From STD1-80 sp043802745 (GTDB lineage: Bacteria; Patescibacteriota; Minisyncoccia; Minisyncoccales; CG1-02-41-26), in NCBI GenBank assembly GCA_043802745.1, contig JAZDKU010000015.1, positions 1 through 64,000 on the forward strand: a DNA stretch of 64,000 nucleotides. The letters are read 5' to 3'. The first letter of the stretch is position 1; each line of letters opens with the position of its first letter. The translations under genes and the position numbers were made by a program. The notes below the pieces were generated by a model. It did not search any database. It was not told the origin of the DNA and was given only the letters and a program-made list of their open reading frames with translations. Below are positions 9,226 to 17,734 of this stretch, one piece after another.

Positions 9226-10083
9226 TTATAACTGAAAATAATTAAAAATGTCTAATATGCCGTTTTCGTCAATATCGCGACCAATACAAGATTTTTCTTT
9301 GCCCTTAGTTAAAACTTTATTTTTTAATGCCAAAGAAGCATTGCCCATTGCCCCGCCATAACCGCACAACTCGATAAACCCCCAGTCCAGAGGGCTGTCT
9401 CCACAACCCAAAATATTCTCCAGGTTAATTCCCAGACCGTCGCTAATATCCAAAGCCCCCTGTTTTTTATCAACTCCCTTGGCTGTTATTATAGCAAATT
9501 GCCAAGGCAAGGCTGAGGGGTGAATCGACCACTGCAAGCTTATAGAAAACATGAAAGGAAGTAAAACTTTCTCTACCTTGGCCTTGGCTCCTTCATTGGG
9601 AACAATAGGCATAATTTTGGTAATTTCGGAGGAGAAAACTTCTTCGGCTAAAGAAACGACTATCCGAGGCTCTCTTTTCAAAACTTCTAAATGTTTTGAA
9701 AAGATATTCTGGTCCAAGCGATCTTTCTGAACTAAATATGTTTCGCCATCGTAAAATTCTGTATAAATATGTTGTTCTAAAAGAGCTTGAATAACTTGAA
9801 TGGCTATCTGGGTATCAATTAAATACTTGCGAAAAACATACTTACTTTTAGGATTAAAAATAAAAGCGCCCCCTTCGCTAATATGAATATTGTCTAAATT
9901 TGCTTCGTTAATGATTTTTTCTATAGCAAAATATGGCTTGGCTGTGCACAAGCTAATTGGCGTGCCATTATTCCTAATCCTCCTTAAGGCCATTATTACC
10001 TCTGGATGCGGATCTGGAAAGTTAAAACCCTCCTTAGCCCCCACCAAAACCCCGTCAACATCTAAAATTAAAGCTTTTATCAT
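9226..10083 (-). CDS. HAD-superfamily hydrolase, Cof/sucrose-phosphatase-like
   Basis: The 285-residue protein has motif I ALILDVDGVLVG (Asp residues 8 and 10), motif II SLCTAKPYF, a C2-type cap in the middle (about 80-190), and the C-terminal motif GCGDSPLDWGFIELCG with the metal-binding acidic residue. It probably acts on a phosphorylated small molecule, for example a sugar phosphate. It sits three bases upstream of the methyltransferase, and a separate HAD-like gene precedes it. Confidence 0.8.
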   Translation of the reverse strand: MIKALILDVDGVLVGAKEGFNFPDPHPEVIMALRRIRNNGTPISLCTAKPYFAIEKIINEANLDNIHISEGGAFIFNPKSKYVFRKYLIDTQIAIQVIQALLEQHIYTEFYDGETYLVQKDRLDQNIFSKHLEVLKREPRIVVSLAEEVFSSEITKIMPIVPNEGAKAKVEKVLLPFMFSISLQWSIHPSALPWQFAIITAKGVDKKQGALDISDGLGINLENILGCGDSPLDWGFIELCGYGGAMGNASLALKNKVLTKGKEKSCIGRDIDENGILDIFNYFQL

Positions 10084-10111
10084 AAATAAGATTAAATATT
10101 TGTGAGCCTAT

Positions 10112-10558
10112 CTATTTACTAACAACAATGCAAGAGTTGTTTTTAAATTTATTTATTTCAGCACAAGCTTCAGCGCTATTATCATAATGCAAATCAATAT
10201 TATTCTTTTTTATTTCTCTTACTTTATATTCACCTTCTTTCTGCCAAAACTTCTTCCTAAAAATAACTTCGTCGTAATAATCAATATTATTTCTCTTTAA
10301 AAAATAATAGATTATCTTAGCACACCTTTGGTTAGTATAGGTTAAAATAATAATTTTATTTCCCTCTATCCTTGACCGCTTCATTAGCTCTATTACCTTC
10401 TCATTTCTCTTACAAAAAAACGTATAAGTAAAAATGAACGTTTTAAAATTACTTAGAAAACAGAAAATGATGTAAAAAAACTTTTTTTTAATCATCTTTC
10501 CACCGGTCTTAAAAACAATAATAGTATCGTGCAAATCAAAGCTAATTATTTTGGCCAT
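10112..10558 (-). CDS. Small HAD-like protein with degenerate motif I
   Basis: The 148-residue protein starts MAKIISFDLHDTIIVF, a HAD motif I where the nucleophile Asp8 is kept but the Asp two residues later (the usual general acid/base) is His. IIILTYTNQRCAK fits motif II and a Lys-containing stretch then LHYDNSAEACAEI fits motif IV. A lysine- and phenylalanine-rich hydrophobic insert (about 22-50) replaces the cap. It is more AT-rich than its neighbours. It may be a phosphatase with altered chemistry or a non-catalytic HAD protein. Confidence 0.6.
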   Translation of the reverse strand: MAKIISFDLHDTIIVFKTGGKMIKKKFFYIIFCFLSNFKTFIFTYTFFCKRNEKVIELMKRSRIEGNKIIILTYTNQRCAKIIYYFLKRNNIDYYDEVIFRKKFWQKEGEYKVREIKKNNIDLHYDNSAEACAEINKFKNNSCIVVSK

Positions 10559-10573
10559 AAAATTATTAACGCT

Positions 10574-10891
10574 TTAAGCTAGCTCTAAAATAACTACGGA
10601 AATTATGCCAACAACAATGCCCGCTATCTGCATGGGGGATAAAGTTTCTTTGAAATAAAGCCAACTGGCAAAAGAAAGAAAAATTACATTAAAAATAACA
10701 ATAATCACCGAGGCCACCACAATATTTTTAAATTTAAAGCTCTGGGCTAAAAAAGTTAGCCCGACCAAATAAGTAGCAAGCCCAATAAAATAAAAAAGAT
10801 AGCCGTTGGTGCTTACCCATTTTTTCATCAAAATATCCCCAATGGTTAAAATAAGCCCGCCAATTAGTAAAAGCACAATTGCAATGCTCAT
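10574..10891 (-). CDS. Small four-helix membrane transporter, SMR/EamA-like
   Basis: The 105-residue protein has four evenly spaced hydrophobic helices, a Lys pair after helix 1 (DILMKKW) and the SWLYFKETLSPMQIAGIVVG segment that closes EamA and SMR proteins. Size and topology match the small multidrug resistance / EmrE-like group. The essential Glu14 of EmrE is not obvious in helix 1 (an Asp occurs in TIGDILMKK instead). It may export cations or a polyisoprenoid-linked group; the substrate is unknown. Confidence 0.65.
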   Translation of the reverse strand: MSIAIVLLLIGGLILTIGDILMKKWVSTNGYLFYFIGLATYLVGLTFLAQSFKFKNIVVASVIIVIFNVIFLSFASWLYFKETLSPMQIAGIVVGIISVVILELA

Positions 10892-10914
10892 ATGTTTTTA
10901 AAAATTTATCTTTG

Positions 10915-11322
10915 TCATTCTTTGATAAAGGGAGAAAAATCTAGTTGGTATTCGGGTATGCCAAGCGAAAGCCCGTAGCTTTTTGCTTGGTTGTACTGCT
11001 CTTTGCTTGCTCTGTCTATATAAAAAACTTTATCACGAAAAACGATGTAGTGGTGAGTGTCGTTTTTAAAATCCGCATACCACGAACCCTCGTGGCTATA
11101 ATCAAGCGATTTGCTAATTTTTTCAGCAACTTCTTTTGCTTTGTCCTCTGAAATTTCCACCTTATGGAGCGTCCACTGCAAAAGCCAAGGAGTTTTATGT
11201 TTCTCCACAACCTGCTCAACCTTAGTGCTTAAAATTTTTACATCCAAAAGCACGCTTTTATCCTCCAAACTTTCCTCAATAATTGTCCCTTGGTAGTTCA
11301 TAGGTTTTTTAAAATTTTTCAA
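10915..11322 (-). CDS. Conserved hypothetical protein, cytosolic
   Basis: I do not recognise this 135-residue protein. It has no signal peptide or membrane helix, a mixed charged composition, a repeated alternation of Lys/Glu, and a C-terminal half with paired aromatic residues (SYSHEGSWYADF-like and HHYIVFRDKVFYIDR). The last third resembles a small alpha/beta domain. Its stop is followed after about 24 bases by the SMR-like gene. Its start overlaps the end of the upstream Nudix gene by 14 bases. Confidence 0.55.
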   Translation of the reverse strand: MKNFKKPMNYQGTIIEESLEDKSVLLDVKILSTKVEQVVEKHKTPWLLQWTLHKVEISEDKAKEVAEKISKSLDYSHEGSWYADFKNDTHHYIVFRDKVFYIDRASKEQYNQAKSYGLSLGIPEYQLDFSPFIKE

Positions 11323-11716
11323 GCGCTTCTATTGCTCCAATAATCCAACTGGTTCTTAGCTTATCTTTCATGGAATAAATCTCTTCTTTTGTAAACCACC
11401 CAACATCAAGTAACTCATCTTTAGGAAAATTTAACTCACCCCCGATTATTTTTGCTTCAAAAGCGTGCCTAACTGACTCTTTAATGCTGTCCTGCCAAAT
11501 TCCGATTTTTCTAACTAACTCAACATCATACCCTGTTTCTTCCTTACCCTCTCTAATAGCTGCCTCCTCAATAGTTTCGCCAACATCAACTTTGCCAGCC
11601 GGCCAATTCCAAAGACCGTACTGTGAGGGCATACTTTCTTGCACTAATAAATATTTATCGTCTTGTTTAATTACAACCCCAGCAGCAACATATGTTTTCA
11701 CAAATTCTTTTTCCAT
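11309..11716 (-). CDS. Nudix hydrolase
   Basis: The Nudix box is GKVDVGETIEEAAIREGKEE, preceded by YGLWNWPAG. I choose the ATG at 11716 (MEKEFVKTYVAAGVVI, 135 residues) because the longer open frame to 11827 reads straight through tRNA-Ser on the same strand and cannot be coding there. This is the third Nudix enzyme of the cluster and is probably a nucleotide pyrophosphatase of unknown substrate. Confidence 0.87.
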   Translation of the reverse strand: MEKEFVKTYVAAGVVIKQDDKYLLVQESMPSQYGLWNWPAGKVDVGETIEEAAIREGKEETGYDVELVRKIGIWQDSIKESVRHAFEAKIIGGELNFPKDELLDVGWFTKEEIYSMKDKLRTSWIIGAIEALEKF

Positions 11717-11739
11717 ATAGCTACTTATAAATTTCTGTG

Positions 11740-11825
11740 CGGAGAGGGGGAGATTCGAACTCCCGGTGCCTTGCGACACACACGCTTTCCAAGCGTGCGC
11801 ACTAGACCAACTATGCGACCTCTCC
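11740..11825 (-). tRNA. tRNA-Ser (GGA)
   Basis: On the minus strand the acceptor GGAGAGG pairs with CCTCTCC. The anticodon arm CACGC-TTGGAAA-GCGTG gives anticodon GGA, a long variable arm follows, and the T-arm contains AGTTCGAAT. The discriminator is G, as expected for serine. The CCA end is not encoded (CAC follows), so it must be added by tRNA nucleotidyltransferase. It lies between htpX and the Nudix gene. Confidence 0.95.
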
Positions 11826-11865
11826 ATTTATCCAAATACTACTTTAAATTTTTAGGCCGCGCAAG

Positions 11866-11894
11866 TCCCACTAGAAACAGAGTTTCTAACGGGA
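11866..11894. repeat. Short imperfect inverted repeat ending GTTTCTAACGGGA
   Basis: TCCCACTAGAAAC and GTTTCTAACGGGA face each other across three bases, with two mismatches, between tRNA-Ser and the stop of htpX. The GTTTCTAACGGG half is the same as the terminal repeat of the unit next to ssrA at 51878-51976, so both probably belong to one dispersed repeat family. Confidence 0.65.
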
Positions 11895-11905
11895 TTCGTT
11901 CTGAC

Positions 11906-12811
11906 TTATTTGATATCCAGACCTCGTAAAGCAGATACTCTTTCTTCAACAGGAGGGTGAGTTAAGAATAACTTGGTTAACCAGTTGCCTGCTCGTTTGC
12001 CTTTAAACGGAGAATAAATAAATAAATGGGCAGTGGAGTTGTTGGCTTTTCTCATTGGGCTTGGGTCGCTTGCAATTTTTTCTAAAGCGCTGGCTAACCC
12101 CTCGGGGTATCTTGTTAAAAGCGCCCCCGAAGCATCCGCTAAAAACTCTCGCTTGCGAGAAATAGCCAATTGAATAAGAGTAGCGGCAATTGGCGCTAAA
12201 ATAGCAGCCACCAAAGTTAAAACCAACATTATAGCTCCAATTTTTGAATCATCATTATCTGAACGCAAACCCCCAAACATACTCATGCGCAAAAAGAAAT
12301 CAGCCATTATAGCCACCACCCCAGCCAAAACCACAATCACGGTTTGTAGTAGCATATCTTTATTTTTAATATGGCTTAATTCATGGGCGATAACTCCCTC
12401 AACCTCCACTTTATTTAATTTTTGCAACAAACCAGCTGTGACCACTACCACTGCGTGATTATAATCCCGACCTGTGGCAAAAGCATTTGGCTGGGCTTCG
12501 GGCATGACATAAATTCTTGGCATAGGTAAACCACTAGCTATACAAAGATTTTCCACAATATGAAAAAGCTCTCGATTGTCTGCTTCTTGGATTGGCTGGG
12601 ACTTTGTCATGGCTAAAACTAATTTGTCGCTCCACCAATAACTACTAATGGAACTGAAAATGCTAAAAAACACAGCAAAATACAAAATGCCAGGGGCATT
12701 AAAATATCTTGATAATAACCAACCAAACCCAATTATCACAACCAAAAATACGGTTATCAAAAACCAAGTTTTGCGAATATTTGAATCTGCTTGCGTGTAT
12801 AAAGTAGACAT
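11906..12811 (-). CDS. htpX: Membrane zinc metalloprotease HtpX (M48 family)
   Basis: The 301-residue protein has two N-terminal membrane helices (about 15-60), the M48 zinc motif VIAHELSHIKNKD (HExxH at about 141-145), two further helices (about 155-215), and the third zinc ligand region ISRKREFLADASGA. MPRIYVMPEAQPNAFATGRD is typical of HtpX. It degrades misfolded membrane proteins. The C-terminal THPPVEERVSAL is conserved. The start codon is immediately preceded by the T-tract of a repeat-derived terminator. Confidence 0.93.
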   Translation of the reverse strand: MSTLYTQADSNIRKTWFLITVFLVVIIGFGWLLSRYFNAPGILYFAVFFSIFSSISSYWWSDKLVLAMTKSQPIQEADNRELFHIVENLCIASGLPMPRIYVMPEAQPNAFATGRDYNHAVVVVTAGLLQKLNKVEVEGVIAHELSHIKNKDMLLQTVIVVLAGVVAIMADFFLRMSMFGGLRSDNDDSKIGAIMLVLTLVAAILAPIAATLIQLAISRKREFLADASGALLTRYPEGLASALEKIASDPSPMRKANNSTAHLFIYSPFKGKRAGNWLTKLFLTHPPVEERVSALRGLDIK

Positions 12812-12890
12812 AAAAAAGTGATTGAGTCATTGAGTGACTAAGTGATTAAATTACTTAATCTCTTAATAACTTGATGACTAATTCTTAACT
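12812..12890 (-). terminator. Repeat-derived terminator directly before htpX start
   Basis: On the minus strand, seven-to-eight-base units of the AGTGATTA/GAGTCATT type form an imperfect long hairpin that ends in TTTTTT and then the htpX ATG. A near-identical unit lies at 33714-33787 before rsmI; the first 45 or so bases match. It probably ends the DUF2207 gene transcript and leaves htpX with no Shine-Dalgarno sequence of its own. Confidence 0.6.
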
Positions 12891-12894
12891 TGTT

Positions 12895-14610
12895 TTACCA
12901 TGAGCCTCCGCCTCCGCCACCGAAGCCACCTCCAGAAAAACCGCCACTAAATCCGCTACCATCCTTTCCGCCCCCTGGCTGACTTGCTAAAGCTCCGCCA
13001 ATACCAGCTAGGGATTTGTTTAAAGATTCTGAAAAGTTAACCGGACTAAAGTATGTTCCATAAACCGCGCCTTCATACCAAGTTGGCGGTGTTTTATAAA
13101 TCCCTTCAAATGCTTTGGCCCATTTTTTTGTACAGCCAAATATAATGGCATAGGGCAAGAACTTTTCAAAAATATTTTCTTTTTCCTGAAATTGCGCCCG
13201 ATATTTTTCTGCCCTGGTGATGTATTCTTTAAACCCTAAAATATGCCACATCATCTCTGTGCCCTTTTTACTCTTCTTTGGCATAAGGGCGCCAAATATA
13301 ATAAATAAGAATGCGCAAGTTATTATAATAAAAGCATACCATCCATTTAAATTTCTTACAAAAGGAATAAATATTGAAAGAACTTTAATAAGAATAAAAG
13401 ATCCTATCAAAAGCCCCATACCAATTCCTATAAATGTTGATTTTGCCTTTTCTGGATCAGAAACAAAATAATCGTCAAGCACCATTTCTGTTGAGACATT
13501 TTCTTTTATCTCTTTAAACTCCTCATAAAATTTTTGACGCAATGAAGAAACCGCCACTTCGCTCTTTTGAACGAATAACTTAGAAAGCAAGGTCCATTCA
13601 AAAGGCTCTAGTGTTTTGTCCATTACATAATCTTTTTGTTTAATAAATGTCCAGTCCTTGGTTTTGCCAATAAATTTCTTTTGCTCTGTTTCTTTTATCT
13701 TTATGTATCCCTTAACCGCCAAATCAATAATTGTAGCCGACAAATCGATGTAGGTGGTTTTTTGTTTTAAAATATATGATACCTCTATTGGGCGGAGCTC
13801 GTTTGGCAAGTCATATTGCACCATAATAGATCTGTGCAACTTTATATCTCTACCCTTTTTCCACCAAACAGAAAATAAGTAAACAAACATTAAAACCGGT
13901 ATAATAAGCGGCCAGTACTTTTTAGCAGAATCTGTTATTTTTTCTATTGTGCTTGGCGGGCTAACCACGCCCTTTGGCCAGCCGAATACCACGGTTAGAC
14001 CCTCTCCTTCATCCAGCAAGCGAGTAGTTCGGAAATGAGCTGTTCCATCAAAAGAATATTGACAATCTTCTCTTGTTGAACCAAACTGCCCCACATAACA
14101 TTTTAAATTTTTTTCTCCTAAAAAATCTTCTACTTGCGGAAAATTAATGTTTATCAAAACGCCTTCGATTGGCACAGGCCAATTATTGCCAGTTACATTC
14201 CAATAAAACTCGTCGTGGTCGGGCAAAAACTTTACAGCACCCTTAACTAAATAAGTGATGATGTATTGATGCTCCCCAGTAATTGTTTGGTTGGCATCGC
14301 CGATTTTTACTCTAATATTATCGCCTGTTTTTGACAAATCGTATTTATACTTATTGCCATTTTCATCAACCACACTTTTCACATCAACGTTAATATCTTT
14401 TGTATAAATATCCCGGTAGATGCCGTGCCTGTACTCTGTGCCAAAATCATAAAAAATATCCTCGGTTATTAAAACCGAACTATTCTTCTGAATTTGCGCC
14501 TGCACATCATAGCTATTTATTTTTTCTTGTGCCAAAGCAAAGCTACCAATAAACAAAGCTATTAAAAAAATAAATAAAAATACTTTAACTTGAAAATTTC
14601 TTTTTACCAT
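12895..14610 (-). CDS. DUF2207 membrane protein with Gly-rich tail
   Basis: From the ATG at 14610 the protein has 571 residues: a signal-like helix (VKVFLFIFLIALFIGSFALA), an extracytoplasmic N-terminal DUF2207 domain (about 30-230), a helix around 245-262 (WPLIIPVLMFVYLFSVWWKK), a cytoplasmic domain, two more helices (about 405-450) and a tail rich in Gly-Phe-Ser ending GGGGGGSW. The open frame extends to 14655, but that part crosses the terminator hairpin of lemA, so the shorter start is used. DUF2207 and LemA often occur together and appear to form a membrane pair of unknown function. Confidence 0.85.
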   Translation of the reverse strand: MVKRNFQVKVFLFIFLIALFIGSFALAQEKINSYDVQAQIQKNSSVLITEDIFYDFGTEYRHGIYRDIYTKDINVDVKSVVDENGNKYKYDLSKTGDNIRVKIGDANQTITGEHQYIITYLVKGAVKFLPDHDEFYWNVTGNNWPVPIEGVLININFPQVEDFLGEKNLKCYVGQFGSTREDCQYSFDGTAHFRTTRLLDEGEGLTVVFGWPKGVVSPPSTIEKITDSAKKYWPLIIPVLMFVYLFSVWWKKGRDIKLHRSIMVQYDLPNELRPIEVSYILKQKTTYIDLSATIIDLAVKGYIKIKETEQKKFIGKTKDWTFIKQKDYVMDKTLEPFEWTLLSKLFVQKSEVAVSSLRQKFYEEFKEIKENVSTEMVLDDYFVSDPEKAKSTFIGIGMGLLIGSFILIKVLSIFIPFVRNLNGWYAFIIITCAFLFIIFGALMPKKSKKGTEMMWHILGFKEYITRAEKYRAQFQEKENIFEKFLPYAIIFGCTKKWAKAFEGIYKTPPTWYEGAVYGTYFSPVNFSESLNKSLAGIGGALASQPGGGKDGSGFSGGFSGGGFGGGGGGSW

Positions 14611-14617
14611 AAGACGA

Positions 14618-14653
14618 AAACAGGCCCAACCTAACAGCTTGCTGGGTTGGGCC
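14618..14653 (-). terminator. Rho-independent terminator after lemA
   Basis: GGCCCAACC at 14623-14631 and GGTTGGGCC at 14645-14653 form a nine-base-pair stem with an inner CAGC/GCTG stem. On the minus strand it is followed by TTTT. It lies 16 bases after the lemA stop and just before the chosen start of the DUF2207 gene. Confidence 0.8.
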
Positions 14654-14668
14654 AAAGCGAGCTGTTAA

Positions 14669-15244
14669 TTAAAACTTAACTTGAGGGGCTTGTTTTTCGC
14701 TAGGTTCTTGTATTTCAAAAAGATCCATCTTTTTGAAGCCAAATATCTTGGCTGCAATATTAGAAGGAAAACTCTCAATTTTAATGGCTAAGTCCCGCAC
14801 ATTAGCATTGTAAAACCTGCGAGCAGCCTGAACCTTATCTTCAGTATCAGTTAATTCTCTTTGTAATTCTAAAAAGTTAACTGAAGCCTTTAAGTCTGGA
14901 TAATTTTCGGAAACAGCAAACAACGACTTTAAAGTGCCCGCCAAAACGTTTTCTGCTTGGGCTTTATCAGTCACACCTTGAGCGCCCATGGCATTTGCTC
15001 TAGCTTGAGTGACTTTTTCAAACAGCTCTCGCTCATGTGTGGCATAACCTTTAACTATATTTACTAAGTTTGGAATCAAATCGTACCTTCTTTTTAACTG
15101 AACATCAATATCAGCCCAGGCCTCTTTGGCTCTGTTTTTTAAACTCACCAAGCTATTATAGAAAACAACCATAATAGCTACGAACAACACAATAACACCT
15201 AAAATTATTAACATTGTCATACTTTTGTTAAAGCCCGAAACCAT
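14669..15244 (-). CDS. lemA: LemA family protein
   Basis: The 191-residue protein has one N-terminal membrane helix (about 10-30), then the LemA signature LKRRYDLIPNLVNIVKGYA (about 50-68), a long helical region, and FYNANVRDLAIKIESFPSN near the C-terminus. These are the family landmarks. LemA proteins form membrane-anchored helical bundles; in several bacteria they are linked with HtpX or with DUF2207 proteins, and both occur directly downstream here. Confidence 0.92.
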   Translation of the reverse strand: MVSGFNKSMTMLIILGVIVLFVAIMVVFYNSLVSLKNRAKEAWADIDVQLKRRYDLIPNLVNIVKGYATHERELFEKVTQARANAMGAQGVTDKAQAENVLAGTLKSLFAVSENYPDLKASVNFLELQRELTDTEDKVQAARRFYNANVRDLAIKIESFPSNIAAKIFGFKKMDLFEIQEPSEKQAPQVKF

Positions 15245-15281
15245 AAACCAGAATGCCGAACAAATACAAAAATATTTAAGT

Positions 15282-15311
15282 ATTTTTCGGATTTCGGATT
15301 TCGGATTTTTT
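15282..15311. repeat. Seven-base tandem repeat (ATTTCGG type), intergenic
   Basis: Three to four units of ATTTCGG lie between the zf-TFIIB gene stop and the lemA start. It shares the seven-base period of the other simple repeats in this window (see the finding on heptanucleotide repeats). Confidence 0.75.
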
Positions 15312-15314
15312 TAA

Positions 15315-15848
15315 TTATTTTGGTAAGTTGGCAATAAAGATTGCCAAGGCAGGGTGCTGAACCAATAACTTATCGTTGAATAATTTTACCACTGCCATAA
15401 AATCATCAACTTCTTCTTTAAACGTTTCCGGACCCACAAAAACTTCCCTGCCCTCTTGGGCCAAACTTCTTAAATAATGGCACAAAATTTCATCAGTTTT
15501 CTTTTGTTTTAAATAACTGATTATTTTTTTAAACTCTCCTCTGTCAAGAAAAACCCCGTGGCAAAAATCACAAATATCAACCTTTATTGTCGAATGGTTG
15601 TAATTTACCTCATAAAGCGGGACTGCATCAACCGGACAAATCTTAGCTGTTTTACCCATATGAAATTTTGTGGCCTCGTTCCACAAATCAACATCAAGCC
15701 ATTGCAATGATTTATCAGCTTGGTCTTTGGCTTGCCTTAGCTCATCTTCTGAAAACCAAACTCCCAAGCACCTTGAGCAATAGTCAACATTGATGTTATA
15801 AAACATCGCTTTTTTCATTTCTTCACCTTGATGCGTTGGACATTTCAT
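15315..15848 (-). CDS. Zinc-ribbon protein with two zf-TFIIB domains
   Basis: The 177-residue protein has two copies of a C-x2-H/C...C-x2-C ribbon: KCPTHQGEEMKK with VDYCSRCLGVWFSEDEL (about 2-38), and ICPVDAVPLYE with VDICDFCHGVFLDRGEF (about 70-108). The CxxCxGVWxxxxEL pattern is the zf-TFIIB family signature. The C-terminal 65 residues are helical and of unknown role. It lies in a cluster of stress and membrane-quality genes; it may bind nucleic acid or protein, but no partner is shown. Confidence 0.8.
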   Translation of the reverse strand: MKCPTHQGEEMKKAMFYNINVDYCSRCLGVWFSEDELRQAKDQADKSLQWLDVDLWNEATKFHMGKTAKICPVDAVPLYEVNYNHSTIKVDICDFCHGVFLDRGEFKKIISYLKQKKTDEILCHYLRSLAQEGREVFVGPETFKEEVDDFMAVVKLFNDKLLVQHPALAIFIANLPK

Positions 15849-15889
15849 ACGATTGTATTATAACAAAAAATTGTCTCAAAATCAATTGT

Positions 15890-15933
15890 AAAACAAAACC
15901 GCTCCGACAAGCTTGTCGGAGCGGTTTTGTTTT
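15890..15933. terminator. Perfect 44-base palindromic bidirectional terminator
   Basis: AAAACAAAACCGCTCCGACA and its exact complement meet at AAGCTT, giving 22-base arms with A/T-rich ends, so both strands present a GC-rich stem followed by a U-rich run. It ends the groEL transcript on the minus strand, upstream of the zf-TFIIB gene. Confidence 0.88.
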
Positions 15934-15937
15934 GCTT

Positions 15938-15965
15938 GATTCCTAATTCCTAATTCTTAATTCTT
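15938..15965. repeat. Seven-base tandem repeat (AATTCTT type) downstream of groEL
   Basis: Four units (GATTCCT, AATTCCT, AATTCTT, AATTCTT) lie between the groEL stop and its terminator. The same unit is found inside the coding sequences of ileS, tatD and argS. Confidence 0.8.
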
Positions 15966-15969
15966 GTGT

Positions 15970-17628
15970 TTAGTAGTCCATCCCTCCCATTGAGGGCATG
16001 CCGCTACCCATAGCTTTGTCATCTTTCTTTGGAGCTTCAGCTACTACTGTTTCGGTGGTAAGCAACATACTGGCTCCTGAAACCGCGTTTTCTAGGGCCG
16101 AGCGAACCACCTTGGTTGGGTCAACAATACCTACTTTCATCATATCTTCCTCGTACTTCCCCGTGGCCGCATTAAACCCGTTAACAATCTTGCCATTTGA
16201 ATTTACTCTTAGAGCAACATGCTCTGCCACCAAAGAGCCCTCGGCCCCAGCATTGTTGGCAATCAATCTTAACGGCTCGGATAAAATTTCATATAAAATA
16301 TGCGCTCCGGTTTTCTCGTCTTTATCTTCAAAATTTAATTTGTCCAAATCTTTCAAAATTTCTCCAGCTCTTATCAAGGCTACTCCGCCTCCTGGCACAA
16401 TACCTTCAGCAATAGCCGCCTTAGTAGCATTTAAAGCATCCTCAGCTTTGTGCTGTTTAGCTTTTTGCTCCACTTCAGTGGCCGCTCCCACTTTAATGAC
16501 TGCCACTCCGCCCGACAGCTTGCCTAATCTTTCTTGCAATTTTTCTTTGTCAAACTCGCTTTCGGTTCTTTCAATTTCTGCTTTTAATTGTTTTATTCGC
16601 TCTTCTATTTTTTGTTTATTGCCCTCACCATCCACAATAGTGGTGTTTTCTTTAGTAGCAATAACTTTTCTTGCCTTGCCAAGCATTTCTAATTCTGTTT
16701 TTTCCAGGGTTAAGCCTCTCTCTTCAGAAATAACTGTGCCCCCAGTAACAATGGCAATGTCTTCAAGCATTTCTTTTTTTCTATCGCCAAATCCTGGAGT
16801 TTTAATGGCCAATCCATTAAACACCCCTCTCAATTTATTAACCACCAAAGTGGCCAAGGCCTCCCCGTCAATTTCATCAGCAATAATAACCATTTCTTTT
16901 TTGCCAAGCTTGGCTACTTTTTCTAAAATTGGTAAAATCTCTTGAACAGATGAAATCTTTTTATCAGTTATTAAAATATAAGCATCTTCGGTAATAGCTT
17001 CCATTTTTTCTGCGTCTGTCACCATATAAGGAGAAACATAGCCTTTGTCGAACTGCAAGCCCTTAACTACTTCCTTAGAAAGCCCGAATGTTTTTGATTC
17101 TTCAATAGTAACCACGCCATCCTTGCCAGCTTCCTCTAAAACATCGGCAATTAAAACGCCCATTTCTTTATCTTCAGCGGAAATTGTGGCTACTTGCACA
17201 ACTTCTTCTTTGCTAACAATTGGCTTTGATATTTTTTTCAATTCCTCAACTACTAGTTTGCTGGCTTTTTCAATACCGCGTCGCAAGGCCAATGGATTAG
17301 CCCCGGCCGCCACATTTTTAAATCCCTTAGCAATCAAGGCCTGCGTTAAAACCACGGCTGTGGTAGTGCCATCTCCAGCTGTGTCATTGGCTTTTGAGGC
17401 CACTTCTTTAACAATTTCCGCGCCCATATTTTCCACCTTGTCTTCTAATTCAATTTCTTTGGCAATAGTTACCCCATCATTAGTAATCATGGGTGAGCCA
17501 TAGCCCTTGTCTAAAATAACATTTCTGCCCTTGGGGCCAAGCGTAACCTTAACTGCGTCTGCCAATTTATCAACGCCAGCCTTTAATTTTTTGCGAGCAT
17601 CTTCTGAATATAGTATTTGTTTTGCCAT
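15970..17628 (-). CDS. groEL: Chaperonin GroEL
   Basis: The 552-residue protein has the ATP site NDTAGDGTTTAVVLTQAL (about 81-98), DKGYVSPYM in the apical domain, and the Gly-Met-rich tail GSGMPSMGGMDY. Together with the upstream groES it forms the ATP-driven folding chamber. The 106-base gap between groES and groEL contains only degenerate repeats; no CIRCE sequence was found. Confidence 0.97.
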   Translation of the reverse strand: MAKQILYSEDARKKLKAGVDKLADAVKVTLGPKGRNVILDKGYGSPMITNDGVTIAKEIELEDKVENMGAEIVKEVASKANDTAGDGTTTAVVLTQALIAKGFKNVAAGANPLALRRGIEKASKLVVEELKKISKPIVSKEEVVQVATISAEDKEMGVLIADVLEEAGKDGVVTIEESKTFGLSKEVVKGLQFDKGYVSPYMVTDAEKMEAITEDAYILITDKKISSVQEILPILEKVAKLGKKEMVIIADEIDGEALATLVVNKLRGVFNGLAIKTPGFGDRKKEMLEDIAIVTGGTVISEERGLTLEKTELEMLGKARKVIATKENTTIVDGEGNKQKIEERIKQLKAEIERTESEFDKEKLQERLGKLSGGVAVIKVGAATEVEQKAKQHKAEDALNATKAAIAEGIVPGGGVALIRAGEILKDLDKLNFEDKDEKTGAHILYEILSEPLRLIANNAGAEGSLVAEHVALRVNSNGKIVNGFNAATGKYEEDMMKVGIVDPTKVVRSALENAVSGASMLLTTETVVAEAPKKDDKAMGSGMPSMGGMDY

Positions 17629-17658
17629 AACTTTTATAAGCCAGAAACCCTAAACCAG

Positions 17659-17727
17659 AATTCCTAATAAATGCCTAAATGCCTAATTCCCAATTTTTCG
17701 GATTTCGGATTTCGAGCTTCGGGTTTT
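17659..17727. repeat. Seven-base-period repeats between groES and groEL
   Basis: Units such as GCCTAAAT, GCCTAATT and then ATTTCGG repeat through this gap. This is the same ATTTCGG unit as at 15282-15311. The groES and groEL genes are probably one transcript across it. Confidence 0.65.
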
Positions 17728-17734
17728 AATGATT

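Noticed and set aside
11717..11827. N-terminal extension of the third Nudix protein
   Set aside because: The frame passes through tRNA-Ser on the same strand, so it is not coding.
14611..14655. Longer start of the DUF2207 gene
   Set aside because: This part of the frame is the terminator hairpin of lemA.
15998..16945. A 315-codon open frame on the plus strand
   Set aside because: It is antisense to groEL, Ser/Thr/Pro-rich with no domain, and lies fully within a clear chaperonin gene.
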